Source: Lachnospiraceae bacterium M18-1
GTDB lineage: Bacteria > Bacillota > Clostridia > Lachnospirales > Lachnospiraceae
Assembly: GCA_000403295.2 (NCBI GenBank)
Contig: KE159611.1
Coordinates: forward strand, 277,300 to 341,299
Direction of reading: 5' to 3'
DNA length: 64,000 bases
Shown: positions 1 to 8,453 of the stretch, piece after piece
How positions within the stretch are numbered: the stretch's first letter is position 1
Layout: every line of letters begins with the position of its first letter
Notes under the pieces: generated by a model
Seen by the model: the letters and a program-made list of their open reading frames with translations, nothing else
What the model was told of the DNA's origin: nothing
Database searches by the model: none
Translations under genes and position numbers: made by a program

Positions 1-59
1 TCACCGGTATGAATCTGCAGAAGCTGTTTGTAAAATTAACTGAGAAAGGCGGGAATTGA
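1..59 (+). CDS. ABC transporter ATP-binding protein, C-terminal end (partial)
   Basis: Only the last 18 or so codons lie in the window, reading ...TGMNLQKLFVKLTEKGGN and ending at TGA 57-59. A short tail of this kind, with an LFVKLTEKGG-like ending, is typical of the extreme C-terminus of ABC-2 type exporter ATPases in clostridia. The stop is followed two bases later by the ATG of a multi-span membrane protein, the usual ATPase-permease pairing. The identification rests on this short tail and on the neighbour, so it is tentative. Confidence 0.55.
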   Translation, partial: TGMNLQKLFVKLTEKGGN

Positions 60-61
60 AC

Positions 62-823
62 ATGAAGAAATTAAAAGCTGCGATACAATATGAATGTATC
101 ACTTCCTTGAAGTATATCTGTGTGTATTATCTGGCATTGGGCGCTGTACTTGCAGTCTATTTCACCATCAGCCATCTGTTGGAGTTCAAATTCTGGAATA
201 TATGTCTGGAAATGAATACCATGATCTTAGTAGGAATCATCGGCATCCTGCACCTGCAGGAGGACTTCCGGATGCTTCTCCAGAATGGTTTTACGAGAAC
301 CTGCATTTTCCTCGCTGCCATCGTCCATTTTGCCTTCATAGCCGGCATGCTTTCAATGGTGGATACGGCAGCCGGTATCGTGCTGCGCCGGCTCCTGCCG
401 GGCTCTTACGATACCATATTCGGAAGTCTGTACGGATATCACCACCAGATCGTGTCCGGGTGGCTCTGGCTGTTCCTGGTGTATCTGCTGATCAGCAGCC
501 TGGGCTTCTTTTTTGCCCTGGCCTTCGGCCGGATGCAGAAAAAGTTCTCCGTATTCGCAGGTACGATTCTGGTTGCACTCTTTGTGGTTGGTATCCCCTC
601 CCTGTTCGCAGCCGTATCTGCACCCTGGGAAGACCTAAGACACCGCGTCCTGATCTTTGCGGTAAGATGCTTCGGTTTTATGGCTGACGATACGGTACGG
701 CTGGCTAATCCAATCTTCCTTATGTTTCTGTGTATCGGAATCCTGAGTGCTGGCTCCTATCTGTTCATACGTCGGATAGAGCTCAACAGAACAGCCGGAA
801 AAACATCTTGTCTTTCCTTGTGA
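62..823 (+). CDS. ABC-2-like membrane permease subunit
   Basis: The predicted protein has 253 residues and about six hydrophobic segments: residues ~18-38, 50-65, 85-110, 135-155, 165-190 and 225-240. The short loops and N-terminal cytoplasmic stretch (MKKLKAAIQYECITSLKY) resemble the membrane subunits of small two-gene ABC exporters. I chose ATG at 62, preceded by AAAGGCGGG, over the in-frame TTG at 56. It lies 2 nt after the ATPase stop, so the two are probably translationally coupled and form one transporter. No substrate can be inferred. The last codons and the TGA lie inside a dispersed palindromic repeat (816-858), so the natural C-terminus may have been altered by repeat insertion. Confidence 0.7.
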   Translation: MKKLKAAIQYECITSLKYICVYYLALGAVLAVYFTISHLLEFKFWNICLEMNTMILVGIIGILHLQEDFRMLLQNGFTRTCIFLAAIVHFAFIAGMLSMVDTAAGIVLRRLLPGSYDTIFGSLYGYHHQIVSGWLWLFLVYLLISSLGFFFALAFGRMQKKFSVFAGTILVALFVVGIPSLFAAVSAPWEDLRHRVLIFAVRCFGFMADDTVRLANPIFLMFLCIGILSAGSYLFIRRIELNRTAGKTSCLSL

Positions 824-858
824 AACGGCCGAATGGCCATGACGGGATTCCCCTTGGC
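816..858 (+). repeat. Family A dispersed repeat, copy 1
   Basis: This contains TGTGAAACGGCCGAATGGCC followed by a GGGATTCCCCTTGG-like tail. The same sequence, reverse complemented, recurs at 20006-20097, 20228-20266 and 23918-23950. The core CGGCCGnATGGCC is partly self-complementary. This copy overlaps the last codon and stop of the upstream permease gene. Confidence 0.7.
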
Positions 859-906
859 AAAAAGTGTGCATCTTGGCGCGCATTCGCGCCGGTAGAATGA
901 AAAATG

Positions 907-960
907 GAACTGCTTCAAATATGGCCCGCACACTCTGCAGGCCATATTTGGAAGCAGTTC
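907..960 (-). terminator. Intrinsic terminator of the FapA-family gene
   Basis: A long hairpin has arms GAACTGCTTC + AAATATGGCC and GGCCATATTT + GGAAGCAGTTC with a one-base bulge and a loop of about 13 nt. On the minus strand it is followed by CCATTTTTCATTC, a short U-rich tract, and it lies 87 bp past the stop of the gene at 1047-2909. A second small GC hairpin is at 875-890. Nothing else was recognised in 859-1046. Confidence 0.65.
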
Positions 961-1046
961 CTGAATCTGTTGACTAACGCGTCAATCGCCAAATATCCAT
1001 GCAAGCATGGCTGCTTGGCTCGTTGCTCCGCGGAAATAGAGCATCA

Positions 1047-2909
1047 TCACGAAAATCGAATCTCGCCGTTAGACAGCCTTGCATTGCACATGGATGTCGT
1101 CTGCTTCAAGCGGGCTTTGATATCGCAGATCGTCAGCACCAGTCCCGGATACGCAATGTCCGCAACCAGCTTGCACCCGCCCAGGTTCTCAATCTCCTCC
1201 TGCTTCTTCGCCAGCTCCTCATCCATCTGTTCCAGCTTAATACGGTTGACGGAAAGGTCAAACTGGAGACGTTTCATACGTTCCAGCTTATCCGGACTGT
1301 TGGGGCGCTTTTCCAGCTTTTCCAGTTCAGTCTCGGCTTCCTCGATCACCTCAGCCAGCTCCTCCCGTTCGTATTCCATGCAGGGCTCGCCTCCCAGATA
1401 GATCCGTGTCTGGCTTTCGGATTTTGAGCCTACGGCCTTTGCACTGACTTTTTTGGCCGCCCGGATCCGTCCGCCTACTATGATGCCTCGGCCGGACCGG
1501 ACCTGAACCTCCCCGTCGACATATACTTCGCTGTTGACGATACAATCGGCCTGCAGGTTCTCCCTGGCGTGAACGATACTGTTTTCCAGATATTTTGCAA
1601 AAATACTGCCGTCCGCCCTGACGACTGAATCGGTATTCCCAACGATTCCCTTGGCTACGATCAGGTCCCCGCCTGCCTCTACAGCAGCTGACTCTACCAC
1701 ACCGTCTACCGTGATATTGCCTGCTGCCCGCACGCTGAAACCGCTGCACACTCTGCCGTGGATATGCACATCTCCCATGTAGTTGATATTTCCTGTAGAA
1801 TAATCCACATTCTCGGCAATCTCCAGCACCGCTTTTACCTGAAAAGTCTTTCCTTCATATTCTACATGGCCGGCCTGGGTTGCCGTCAGCTTGGTGCCGT
1901 CCTCACTGATCTCCGTATTCTGTCCCTTGGTAAGGGGCGCTTCTTTACCGTCCTTTGCCGGGATCTCCTGATCGAGCACCGTTCTGCCCGGTTCGCCCGG
2001 AGTCGGCAGGACTGCCTCACAGATCACGCCTCCCGGTTCTACACTCTGGAAGAAATGAAGCGACGCATAATCCACCCTGTCGTGCTCATCCACTTCAAAC
2101 TTCCGTTCCACGACCCGGTCAAAATGCTCGATGATCTGTCCATCTTTTCCGTTGTGCGCCGGTTTTCCTTTAGCCAGAGTAAACAGAGAAAAATAAGGAT
2201 TCCGGTCTTCCGGCAGACGCCTGAGCAATTCCTCGTCCACTCCAAACGAAATTCCCGTCTCGGCAAGCGCCATATCAAGCATCTCCCGATCCAGATCCTT
2301 TCCTTCTCCTATCGGCGGAAATACGATCAGCCAAGCTGAAAGCTTATCAGCCGATATGTGGATGACCGGCTGCGCGTCCATCTCGATCGGCGGCGGTGTC
2401 GGTATCTCCTGCTGCGTACTCTGTTCTGCTGACTCATTCTTCTGTGCCTCGGACTGTGCACTCTGTCCTGCCGGTGTATCTTCCTTCGCTGCGGGCTGCG
2501 CACCCTGCTTTATTAATAAAGCCTTTTGTGCGTCCGCCTGTGCCTTTTCTTCCCTGACTCTCACTTCTTTGAGACGGGAATTAGCTGCCAGTGTGAGTAC
2601 CCTCTGCAGACGTCCCAGTTCCTTTCTCAGCTCAGACTGAGAAAAATCTTCACGGCCTTCCAGCCGCAGTCTGGGACTTGACAGCCCTTTTGCCCTCTGG
2701 ACCCGCATCTCACACAGCTTGTGCATCGCATGCTCCCTGGGCAGCTCCAGCTCTACTTCGGCGGCAGGGGGCGGAGGCGGCGCTGTTACGGCTTGTTCCT
2801 CCTTCTTCTCCTTACCCTCTTGCAACATATGGTCCGGAACCTGTTTGTCTCTGACCTGTTCTGATTTCGATCCAAAGAATCGAGACCACATCTCTTTCTT
2901 GAAACCCAT
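1047..2909 (-). CDS. FapA / DUF342 family protein
   Basis: A 620-residue protein. The N-terminal third (to ~170) is charged, low-complexity and Ala/Gln/Pro/Glu-rich. It is followed by the FapA-like core (~180-500), with repeated short Gly/Val/Asp turns such as GDVHIHGRVCSGFSVRAAGN and GDLIVAKGIVGN, typical of a right-handed beta-helix. A coiled coil (~515-585, rich in Glu/Leu/Lys) and a short tail follow. FapA-type proteins in Firmicutes are poorly characterised and have been linked to envelope or polymer assembly; no catalytic residues are evident. ATG 2909 is preferred over the upstream in-frame ATG because GAAGGAGGTG lies 7 nt before it. No signal peptide is seen, so a cytoplasmic protein is likely. 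It appears monocistronic. Confidence 0.8.
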   Translation of the reverse strand: MGFKKEMWSRFFGSKSEQVRDKQVPDHMLQEGKEKKEEQAVTAPPPPPAAEVELELPREHAMHKLCEMRVQRAKGLSSPRLRLEGREDFSQSELRKELGRLQRVLTLAANSRLKEVRVREEKAQADAQKALLIKQGAQPAAKEDTPAGQSAQSEAQKNESAEQSTQQEIPTPPPIEMDAQPVIHISADKLSAWLIVFPPIGEGKDLDREMLDMALAETGISFGVDEELLRRLPEDRNPYFSLFTLAKGKPAHNGKDGQIIEHFDRVVERKFEVDEHDRVDYASLHFFQSVEPGGVICEAVLPTPGEPGRTVLDQEIPAKDGKEAPLTKGQNTEISEDGTKLTATQAGHVEYEGKTFQVKAVLEIAENVDYSTGNINYMGDVHIHGRVCSGFSVRAAGNITVDGVVESAAVEAGGDLIVAKGIVGNTDSVVRADGSIFAKYLENSIVHARENLQADCIVNSEVYVDGEVQVRSGRGIIVGGRIRAAKKVSAKAVGSKSESQTRIYLGGEPCMEYEREELAEVIEEAETELEKLEKRPNSPDKLERMKRLQFDLSVNRIKLEQMDEELAKKQEEIENLGGCKLVADIAYPGLVLTICDIKARLKQTTSMCNARLSNGEIRFS

Positions 2910-3024
2910 GCATTTCACCTCCTTCACATGGAGTTCACAGTGTATTCTGTAATTTTATTATACACTGTGACAGGCTGTACTAGCAAGCAATAAATAATGG
3001 AATTACCTGTAAATGTGAAAAAGG

Positions 3025-3170
3025 GTTAGTGTTCACACGGTGTCGTGCACTTGCTGCACGGCGTCCGGCCAATAAAGTTACATTTGCAATAATATCCAGC
3101 CCCTCGCCGAAGGCGACTTAAAATGGGCTGGATACTGTTACTGGAGCACCCAAAGGGTGTGAACAGTTAC
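3025..3170. repeat. Family B palindromic element with terminal inverted repeats, copy 1
   Basis: A 146-bp element. Its ends are inverted repeats (GTTAGTGTTCACAC on the left, GTGTGAACAGTTAC on the right), and its centre is a hairpin with arms ATATCCAGCCC and GGGCTGGATA enclosing CTCGCCGAAGGCGACTTAAAAT. Near-identical copies are at 26964-27160 and 35381-35527, with partial copies at 35528-35637 and 37581-37624. It has no coding capacity. The size, inverted ends and intergenic position resemble a MITE or large REP-like element. This copy sits just past the stop of the NSS symporter gene. Confidence 0.85.
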
Positions 3171-3178
3171 CAAAGGGG

Positions 3179-4642
3179 TTACTGATCCTGTCTGCGCACC
3201 ACCGCGCATGCTATGATGAATCCCAGGAAGAGCACGGCCGCGATCATCCATCCGGTAAGCGCCGCGGTTCCCTGGCCCACAAATTTGTCATAATACCCTT
3301 TCAGGTAGATCACGGTAATGATCAGCGGCAGGACGTAGGACATGTAGCCTTCCAGCCATCCCGGAAACCGCAGCCCCTTGCCTGTATTCGCTTCTTCCAG
3401 GAAGTTCGCCCAGCCCCAGCCATTTTTTCTGGTACAGAAAAGTACATACCCAAGGCTGCCCAGCGGAAGCAGGTTATTCGATACGATAAAATCCTCCAGA
3501 TCCAGGATATTGGTCCCCGCTCCCAACGGCTCAAAGCCTGCCAGGACGTTGAAGCCCAGCACGCAGGGCATGCTCAGCACGATGATCAGCGCCGCGCTCA
3601 CCAGTACGCTTTTATTCCTGGACCAGCCGAAAATGTCTATATCAAATGAAATAATATTTTCAAATACGGCCACAATGGTCGTGAATGCCGCAAATGTCAG
3701 GAACAGGAAAAACAGCGCGCTCCAGATCTGCCCTCCCGGCATCTGGGCAAATATATTGGGGATCGTAATAAAGATCAGGCTCGGCCCCGCTCCCGGCTCG
3801 ATTCCGAAGGCGAAGCAGGAGGGAATGATGATGAAGCCTGCCATCAACGCCACAAAGGTATCCAGCGCGGTAATGCTGATCGCTTCTCCCGCGAGGCTCC
3901 GCTCTTTCCCGATATAGCTGCCGAATATCATCATCGCGCCGATACCGATGGAGAGTGTGAAAAATGCCTGGCTCATGGCTCCGAAGATCACATTTCCAAT
4001 GCCCATCTCTTTCATCTGGGCAAAATCCGGCACAAGGTAGAAGTGGATTCCTTCCCCGGCCCCTTCCAGAAATACGGAGTGGACCGCCAACACCAGCATG
4101 ATGACCAGAAGCGCGCTCATCATCAGCTTGGAGACCCGCTCAATCCCCTTCTGAATCCCGAACTGGCAGACTGCAAAACCAATGACGCAGATCAGAGTCG
4201 TCCAGAACGCCATCACTGGTGCATTGCCCAGCATGTCCGAAAAGCCGGCTGTCACCGTATCCGTAGACGCTCCGGCAAATTCTCCCGTAATGCTGCGGAA
4301 GCAGTAGTACATCATCCAGCCGCCTACCGTGGTGTAAAACATCATCAGCAGATAGCTTCCGATGATGCCCACCCATTTCGTTATATGCCAGCCGCTCCCC
4401 TGGGGCTCAAGCCGTTCAAAGCCAGCCGCAACGCTGCGGCCGCTGCCCCGCCCGATGGCAAACTCACAGGTGAGCACAGGGATCCCCAGTACCAATAAAA
4501 AGAGCAGGTAGATCAGGATAAACGCCGCTCCTCCAAATTCCCCGCACATGTACGGGAACTTCCATACATTTCCAATACCGATGGCACATCCGGCAGATAC
4601 CAGAATAAAGCCCAGCCTGGAACCAAACTTTTCTCTCTTCAC
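3179..4642 (-). CDS. NSS-family sodium-dependent amino-acid-type symporter
   Basis: A 487-residue integral membrane protein of the neurotransmitter:sodium symporter (LeuT/SNF) family, which couples Na+ entry to uptake of amino acids or related amines. The TM1 signature GCAIGIGNVWKFPY (residues ~18-31) matches the unwound sodium- and substrate-binding segment of the family. About 11-12 hydrophobic spans follow, including YTTVGGWMMYYCF in the TM3 region. Start is GTG at 4642, preceded by GAGGAGG. The length is normal for bacterial members. The substrate cannot be deduced. It appears monocistronic and is followed by a family B element. Confidence 0.9.
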   Translation of the reverse strand: MKREKFGSRLGFILVSAGCAIGIGNVWKFPYMCGEFGGAAFILIYLLFLLVLGIPVLTCEFAIGRGSGRSVAAGFERLEPQGSGWHITKWVGIIGSYLLMMFYTTVGGWMMYYCFRSITGEFAGASTDTVTAGFSDMLGNAPVMAFWTTLICVIGFAVCQFGIQKGIERVSKLMMSALLVIMLVLAVHSVFLEGAGEGIHFYLVPDFAQMKEMGIGNVIFGAMSQAFFTLSIGIGAMMIFGSYIGKERSLAGEAISITALDTFVALMAGFIIIPSCFAFGIEPGAGPSLIFITIPNIFAQMPGGQIWSALFFLFLTFAAFTTIVAVFENIISFDIDIFGWSRNKSVLVSAALIIVLSMPCVLGFNVLAGFEPLGAGTNILDLEDFIVSNNLLPLGSLGYVLFCTRKNGWGWANFLEEANTGKGLRFPGWLEGYMSYVLPLIITVIYLKGYYDKFVGQGTAALTGWMIAAVLFLGFIIACAVVRRQDQ

Positions 4643-4814
4643 TTTGTATTCCTCCTCAATATTCTTTTACTCCATTTTTGAAAACATGACTGTGCGTCAG
4701 TGCAGTTTATACTATATGTGCCGCCGATTTTCGCCAGAAAACGGACGGCCTGCATGCGCATCAGCGCATTTTATTTTATCATATAGGAGGAAACTCAGCA
4801 ACTTATTCTTTCCT

Positions 4815-4891
4815 TAAGCGGAGCTGGCAAACACGCAGCTGTTACAGTTCACGGCCTTACCGGCCGCGAACTGTAACAGCTGCTCCGCTTA
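4815..4891. terminator. Long nested hairpin downstream of the GH3 gene
   Basis: The outer arms TAAGCGGAGC and GCTCCGCTTA enclose an inner stem CAGCTGTTACAGTTC / GAACTGTAACAGCTG with a GGCC-rich tip. It lies 20 bp past the GH3 stop and between two same-strand genes. There is no strong U-tract, so it could be an mRNA-stabilising or repeat-derived hairpin rather than a classical terminator. The rest of 4643-4911 shows nothing recognisable. Confidence 0.5.
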
Positions 4892-4911
4892 AATTTCTTT
4901 ATTGAATCATA

Positions 4912-7182
4912 TTATTTTTGTGCTTCGATCAGCTTATTCAGCCCTTCCATCACTTCTTCTTTGGAACACAATCCAAAAGAAACCACATTCCGGATCGGCA
5001 TGGACACGACCATGGCATTGTTCATCTCTTCGGTGATCGCTTCGTTTGCTTCCTCAGAGGATCCTCCGAAGAAAGAGGACATCTTATCCGCAAGGTACTG
5101 TCCGTATTCCCTCGTCCGTTCATCAGAAAAGAGCTCGCCCAACGTAGTGTTCAGGTGGAGTTTTAAAGGCGGCTTGACAGCAGAGTTCATCTGTACGGTC
5201 CCGGTCAGGCGGATATCCCGGGAGGACGCACCGATCAGAATCTCATACTTTCCGCTGGCAGCGTACCAGTCCTTCATATCCATATTGTACCAGGCAAAGC
5301 TTCTATAATCCAGCGTCATGGTCACTGTCTTTGTCTCGCCCGGATCCAGGGCCACCTTCTCGTATCCCTTCAATTCCTTGTCCGGGCGCCGGCATGCACC
5401 GCTGTTATCCCGGACATAAAGCTGTACGATCTCTTTTCCGGCTATATTTCCGGTGTTCGTAATGTCCACGCTGACTGTCAGAGTATCCTTGTCCGTCAGC
5501 ACTTCCTTGTCTAGTTTCAGATTACTGTACGCAAATGTAGTGTAGGACAGCCCATAGCCAAACGGGAACGCCACAGGCATTTCCTTGGTATCGTAATAGC
5601 GGTATCCCACAAATACACCTTCATGGTAAATGGTTTTCTCGCCGTCTCCGAAATTCAGATAGGACGGATTATCTGAAAGCTTGCAGGGGATTGTTTCGGC
5701 AAGCTTTCCTGACGGATTGACCTTTCCATATAACAGGTTCACCTCGGCTTCACCTACAGCCTGGCCGCCCAGGTATGCCTCCAGCAGGCCCTTCACGTCG
5801 GCAAGCCAGGGCATTTCCACCGGAGAGCCGTTGTGCAGGACTACGATGGTTTTCGGCTGTACCTTTATGATCTCCGCAATCAGACGGTTCTGGCATTCCG
5901 GAAGCCCCATATGTGCCCGGTCATAGCCTTCCGATTCGAAGCTGTCCGGAAGTCCGGCAAAGATCACGGCTTTGTCCGCATTCCGCGCCGCTTCCACAGC
6001 CTCTGCCGCCAGCGTTTCCTCATACACATCCCGATCCGCTGCAAATCCTTCCGCATAGGTTACATTTCCGGAAATACCTTCCATCCGGGACACCGCGTCC
6101 ATGGCGCTGCTGACGCGGAAGCTGTTGATATGGGAACTGCCGCCGCCCTGGAAACGCGGTTTTTTCGCAAAGCCGCCGATAAACGCCACTTTCTCGTCTG
6201 CTTTCAGCGGAAGTACATTTTCATTTTTCAAAAGCACCATGGACTGCTCTGCGGTATGGCGGGCAAAGTCGTGATCCTCCTCCATGGTAAATGGCTGTTC
6301 CTTCTTATTGTCCAGCCATTGGAACGAAATGCGCAGGATCCGCTCTACGGCCCGGTCTAACACAGCCTCATCCAGCGTGCCGTCCTGTACTGCCCGGATG
6401 ATCTCCTGGTCGTTCACGCCTCCGGAAGTGGGCATTTCCAGCTCCAGTCCGGCTTTCAGTGCAGGCACACGCTCATTGACCGCGCCCCAGTCGGACATCA
6501 CATATCCTTCAAAGCCCCATTCGTCACGGAGCACGTCGGTAAGCAGCCACGGATCTTCCGAAGCATAAGTGCCGTTGATCCGGTTATAAGAGCACATCAC
6601 CGTGTAGGGCTGGGACTTCTTAACTGCCGTCTCAAATGCCGGGAAATAGATTTCCCGCAGGGTTCTTTCATCCGCCTCAGAAGAGTTGCTCATCCGGTTA
6701 AACTCCTGGTTATTTGCGGCAAAATGCTTGATAGATGTCCCCACATGCTGAGACTGTACACCGTTTATGAAAGCAGCGGCGGTCTCGCCTGTCAGATAGG
6801 GGTCCTCGGAATAGTATTCGAAATTCCGGCCGCACAGCGGAGAACGCTTGATATTCACAGCAGGTCCCAGGACAACCGATACATCTGTAGCCTGGGCTTC
6901 CCTGCCGATGGTCTCACCCAGCTCCGTCATCAGCTCCCTGTCAAAAGAGCAGGCAGACAGGCAGGCAGGCGGAAAGCAGACTGCTTTGATACTCTCGTTG
7001 ATTCCGAGATGGTCTCCCTTATCATCCTGCTTGCGCAGTCCATGAGGGCCGTCGCTGACCATCACGCTGGGAATCCCCAGCCGTTCCACATGTTTAAGAT
7101 GCCAGAAGTCAAGACCTGAGCACATGCCGGCTTTCTCTTCGAGGGTCATTTGGGAAATCAGTTCTTTGAGATTACGTTCCAT
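4912..7182 (-). CDS. Glycoside hydrolase family 3 beta-glycosidase
   Basis: A 756-residue GH3 enzyme, probably cytoplasmic because no signal peptide is seen, expected to cleave terminal beta-linked sugars from imported oligosaccharides or glycosides. The N-terminal barrel carries KHFAANNQE (~152-160) and the nucleophile motif VMSDWGAV (Asp231 predicted). The alpha/beta sandwich domain follows (~350-560), then a fibronectin III-like domain with ITNTGNIAGKEIVQLYV (~600-670). The reading frame extends upstream, but ATG 7182 is the right start because AAAAAGGAGTG precedes it. Exact specificity (beta-glucosidase, beta-xylosidase or other) cannot be set from sequence. The gene stands alone; no transporter is adjacent except the NSS symporter downstream. 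Confidence 0.9.
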   Translation of the reverse strand: MERNLKELISQMTLEEKAGMCSGLDFWHLKHVERLGIPSVMVSDGPHGLRKQDDKGDHLGINESIKAVCFPPACLSACSFDRELMTELGETIGREAQATDVSVVLGPAVNIKRSPLCGRNFEYYSEDPYLTGETAAAFINGVQSQHVGTSIKHFAANNQEFNRMSNSSEADERTLREIYFPAFETAVKKSQPYTVMCSYNRINGTYASEDPWLLTDVLRDEWGFEGYVMSDWGAVNERVPALKAGLELEMPTSGGVNDQEIIRAVQDGTLDEAVLDRAVERILRISFQWLDNKKEQPFTMEEDHDFARHTAEQSMVLLKNENVLPLKADEKVAFIGGFAKKPRFQGGGSSHINSFRVSSAMDAVSRMEGISGNVTYAEGFAADRDVYEETLAAEAVEAARNADKAVIFAGLPDSFESEGYDRAHMGLPECQNRLIAEIIKVQPKTIVVLHNGSPVEMPWLADVKGLLEAYLGGQAVGEAEVNLLYGKVNPSGKLAETIPCKLSDNPSYLNFGDGEKTIYHEGVFVGYRYYDTKEMPVAFPFGYGLSYTTFAYSNLKLDKEVLTDKDTLTVSVDITNTGNIAGKEIVQLYVRDNSGACRRPDKELKGYEKVALDPGETKTVTMTLDYRSFAWYNMDMKDWYAASGKYEILIGASSRDIRLTGTVQMNSAVKPPLKLHLNTTLGELFSDERTREYGQYLADKMSSFFGGSSEEANEAITEEMNNAMVVSMPIRNVVSFGLCSKEEVMEGLNKLIEAQK

Positions 7183-7306
7183 AAAAATGTACACTCCTTT
7201 TTTATCATTCTTTAATAGAAATAATAGCATGTACTCAAAGAAAAATATAGCAATATCCTGTGATTTATAGCAAAATCTTATGATAAAATACCCACCCCGA
7301 TACACA

Positions 7307-7521
7307 CTAGTGTACTGACCGCATTATATCCAACGAAACTCCGCAGGATAATTTTTCATCGGCAAGGCGGCTGAATGAGGCGTAGCCGGTAGCTGTTGTC
7401 ACAAGGAGGGACCCGCTTGCGGGAGGATTCCTTATGACCTAATCGTCGATTGAAGCCAACACAGTCCGATGGAAAATTAGACAAGGAGGTTTATTGGAAT
7501 ATAATGCGGTCAGCACACTAG
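7307..7521. repeat. Family C MITE-like element (215 bp, 27-28 bp terminal inverted repeats)
   Basis: The left end CTAGTGTACTGACCGCATTA.. (7307-7333) is matched in inverted orientation by ..TAATGCGGTCAGCACACTAG (7494-7521). A second internal inverted pair (GATAATTTTTCATCGG versus CCGATGGAAAATTAG) lets almost the whole element fold back. The interior GGCGGCTGAATGAGGCGTAG and the GGAGGGACCCGCTTGCGGGAGGA hairpin have no coding potential. It occupies much of the 566-bp gap between the GH3 and MarR genes. The left-end 15-mer recurs at 56306-56320. Confidence 0.75.
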
Positions 7522-7620
7522 CCTGTGACCGTGCAGCGTGGAACACGACATCAGGCCAATATCGTGATGGGACGGCCCCCGGTCAGGATGGGAACAATAA
7601 CCGCACATGCGCAAAAACAG
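7522..7620. other. Repeat-like fragment shared with 63490-63520
   Basis: Directly after the family C element, GCCTGTGACCGTGCAGCG is found again near position 63490. The flanking GGAACACGAC...GGCCAATATCGTGATGGG looks like decayed family B sequence (compare GTCGTGCA...CCGGCCAATA). No gene is present. Confidence 0.4.
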
Positions 7621-7640
7621 CCACTTTATAATGATTTTCC

Positions 7641-7669
7641 TTGACATTCCATGAAATCAACGATAAAAT
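7641..7669 (+). promoter_or_regulatory. Sigma-A promoter of the MarR gene
   Basis: TTGACA (7641-7646), a 17-bp spacer and TAAAAT (7664-7669), about 80 bp upstream of the MarR start codon. Confidence 0.7.
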
Positions 7670-7748
7670 CAAAAGGTACTTTAAGCTAAATATTACTGTT
7701 TCATAAACTATTCACCTCATAATTCCAGAAAAGAAGGCTCAGAAGATT

Positions 7749-8246
7749 ATGCTAGATACCAAATTACTTGTAGAAAGTATATACCATCTTATCCCAGAAT
7801 TTGAATATCAGTTCACAAGGCCTGTAAAAAAATTAACCCAAAAGGAACTGACCAACTACCAGAGCAAGGTTCTGACCACACTGCAGAATATTCCGGAGAT
7901 TTCTATGACCACTCTTGCCGACCGTCTCGTCATGTCCAAATCACAGCTTACCGCCACCGTAGACGTACTGGTCAAGCTGGGTTTTGTAGACCGTGTACAT
8001 GATGAAAATGACCGGCGGAAGATCATCATTCACATTACAGAAAAAGGAAGTCGTTATCTGGCCCGTTCCAAATGTGCCGTAACAGATTTTTATAATCTGT
8101 ATTTTTCCCAATTGACGGAAGAAGAACGTCTGAAATTATATATGGCGCTGGCTCAGTTATCAGAACTGTTATTGAAGATGAATCCTTTATCCCAGTCTGT
8201 CACACAAGAGCAGCTTAAAGAAATCATGGATAAATATGCGGAGTAA
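7749..8246 (+). CDS. MarR family transcriptional regulator
   Basis: A 165-residue winged-helix regulator. The core (residues ~35-105) contains LTTLQNIPEISMTTLADRLV, the recognition segment MSKSQLTATVDVLVKLGFVDR, and the wing DENDRRKIIIHITEKG with the conserved D-x-R-R signature of MarR wings. Members bind short palindromes as dimers and usually respond to small phenolic or lipophilic ligands. It stands alone on the plus strand, with its own promoter at 7641-7669. No target gene is adjacent in the same orientation, so it is probably autoregulated or acts elsewhere. Start ATG 7749 has only a weak AGAAGG-type ribosome site 10-14 nt upstream. Confidence 0.9.
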   Translation: MLDTKLLVESIYHLIPEFEYQFTRPVKKLTQKELTNYQSKVLTTLQNIPEISMTTLADRLVMSKSQLTATVDVLVKLGFVDRVHDENDRRKIIIHITEKGSRYLARSKCAVTDFYNLYFSQLTEEERLKLYMALAQLSELLLKMNPLSQSVTQEQLKEIMDKYAE

Positions 8247-8347
8247 AAAAGAGCAGAACAAAAGTGCGCTTCGCACACTCCCGCGTTGTTACATTTTTAG
8301 CAGCGCAGCTTTTGTTCCGCGCGCGTAGCTGCGCATCCCCCGGAGGG

Positions 8348-8394
8348 TTTTTATTCTATAGGAAACTTCGGAGAAGTTTCCTATAGAATAAAAA
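8348..8394. repeat. Family F perfect 22-bp hairpin
   Basis: A perfect inverted repeat with 22-bp arms (TTTTTATTCTATAGGAAACT.. and its complement) around a GGA loop. It is preceded by another hairpin (GAACAAAAG ... CTTTTGTTC, 8255-8319). A diverged copy with the same CGGAGAAGTTTC centre is at 21653-21702. With A/T-rich ends on both strands it could terminate transcription in either direction. Confidence 0.65.
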
Positions 8395-8431
8395 ATGACG
8401 AGCTCGGGTCTGCGTCGATCTCGTCATTTTT
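8391..8431. terminator. Bidirectional terminator between MarR and the ADP-ribosylglycohydrolase operon
   Basis: Arms AAAAATGACGAG and CTCGTCATTTTT with a ~17-nt loop. The A and T runs on both sides suit convergent termination of the plus-strand MarR gene and the minus-strand operon ending at 8454. Confidence 0.75.
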
Positions 8432-8453
8432 CATGCTCTTTTCAATACTCCAT

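Noticed and set aside
635..945. Short minus-strand ORFs containing an ..PVMAIRPFHKE.. peptide
   Set aside because: The same peptide (MAIRPFHK) appears at 19750-20106 on the other strand because both read through a family A repeat. It is a translation of repeat DNA, with no ribosome site.
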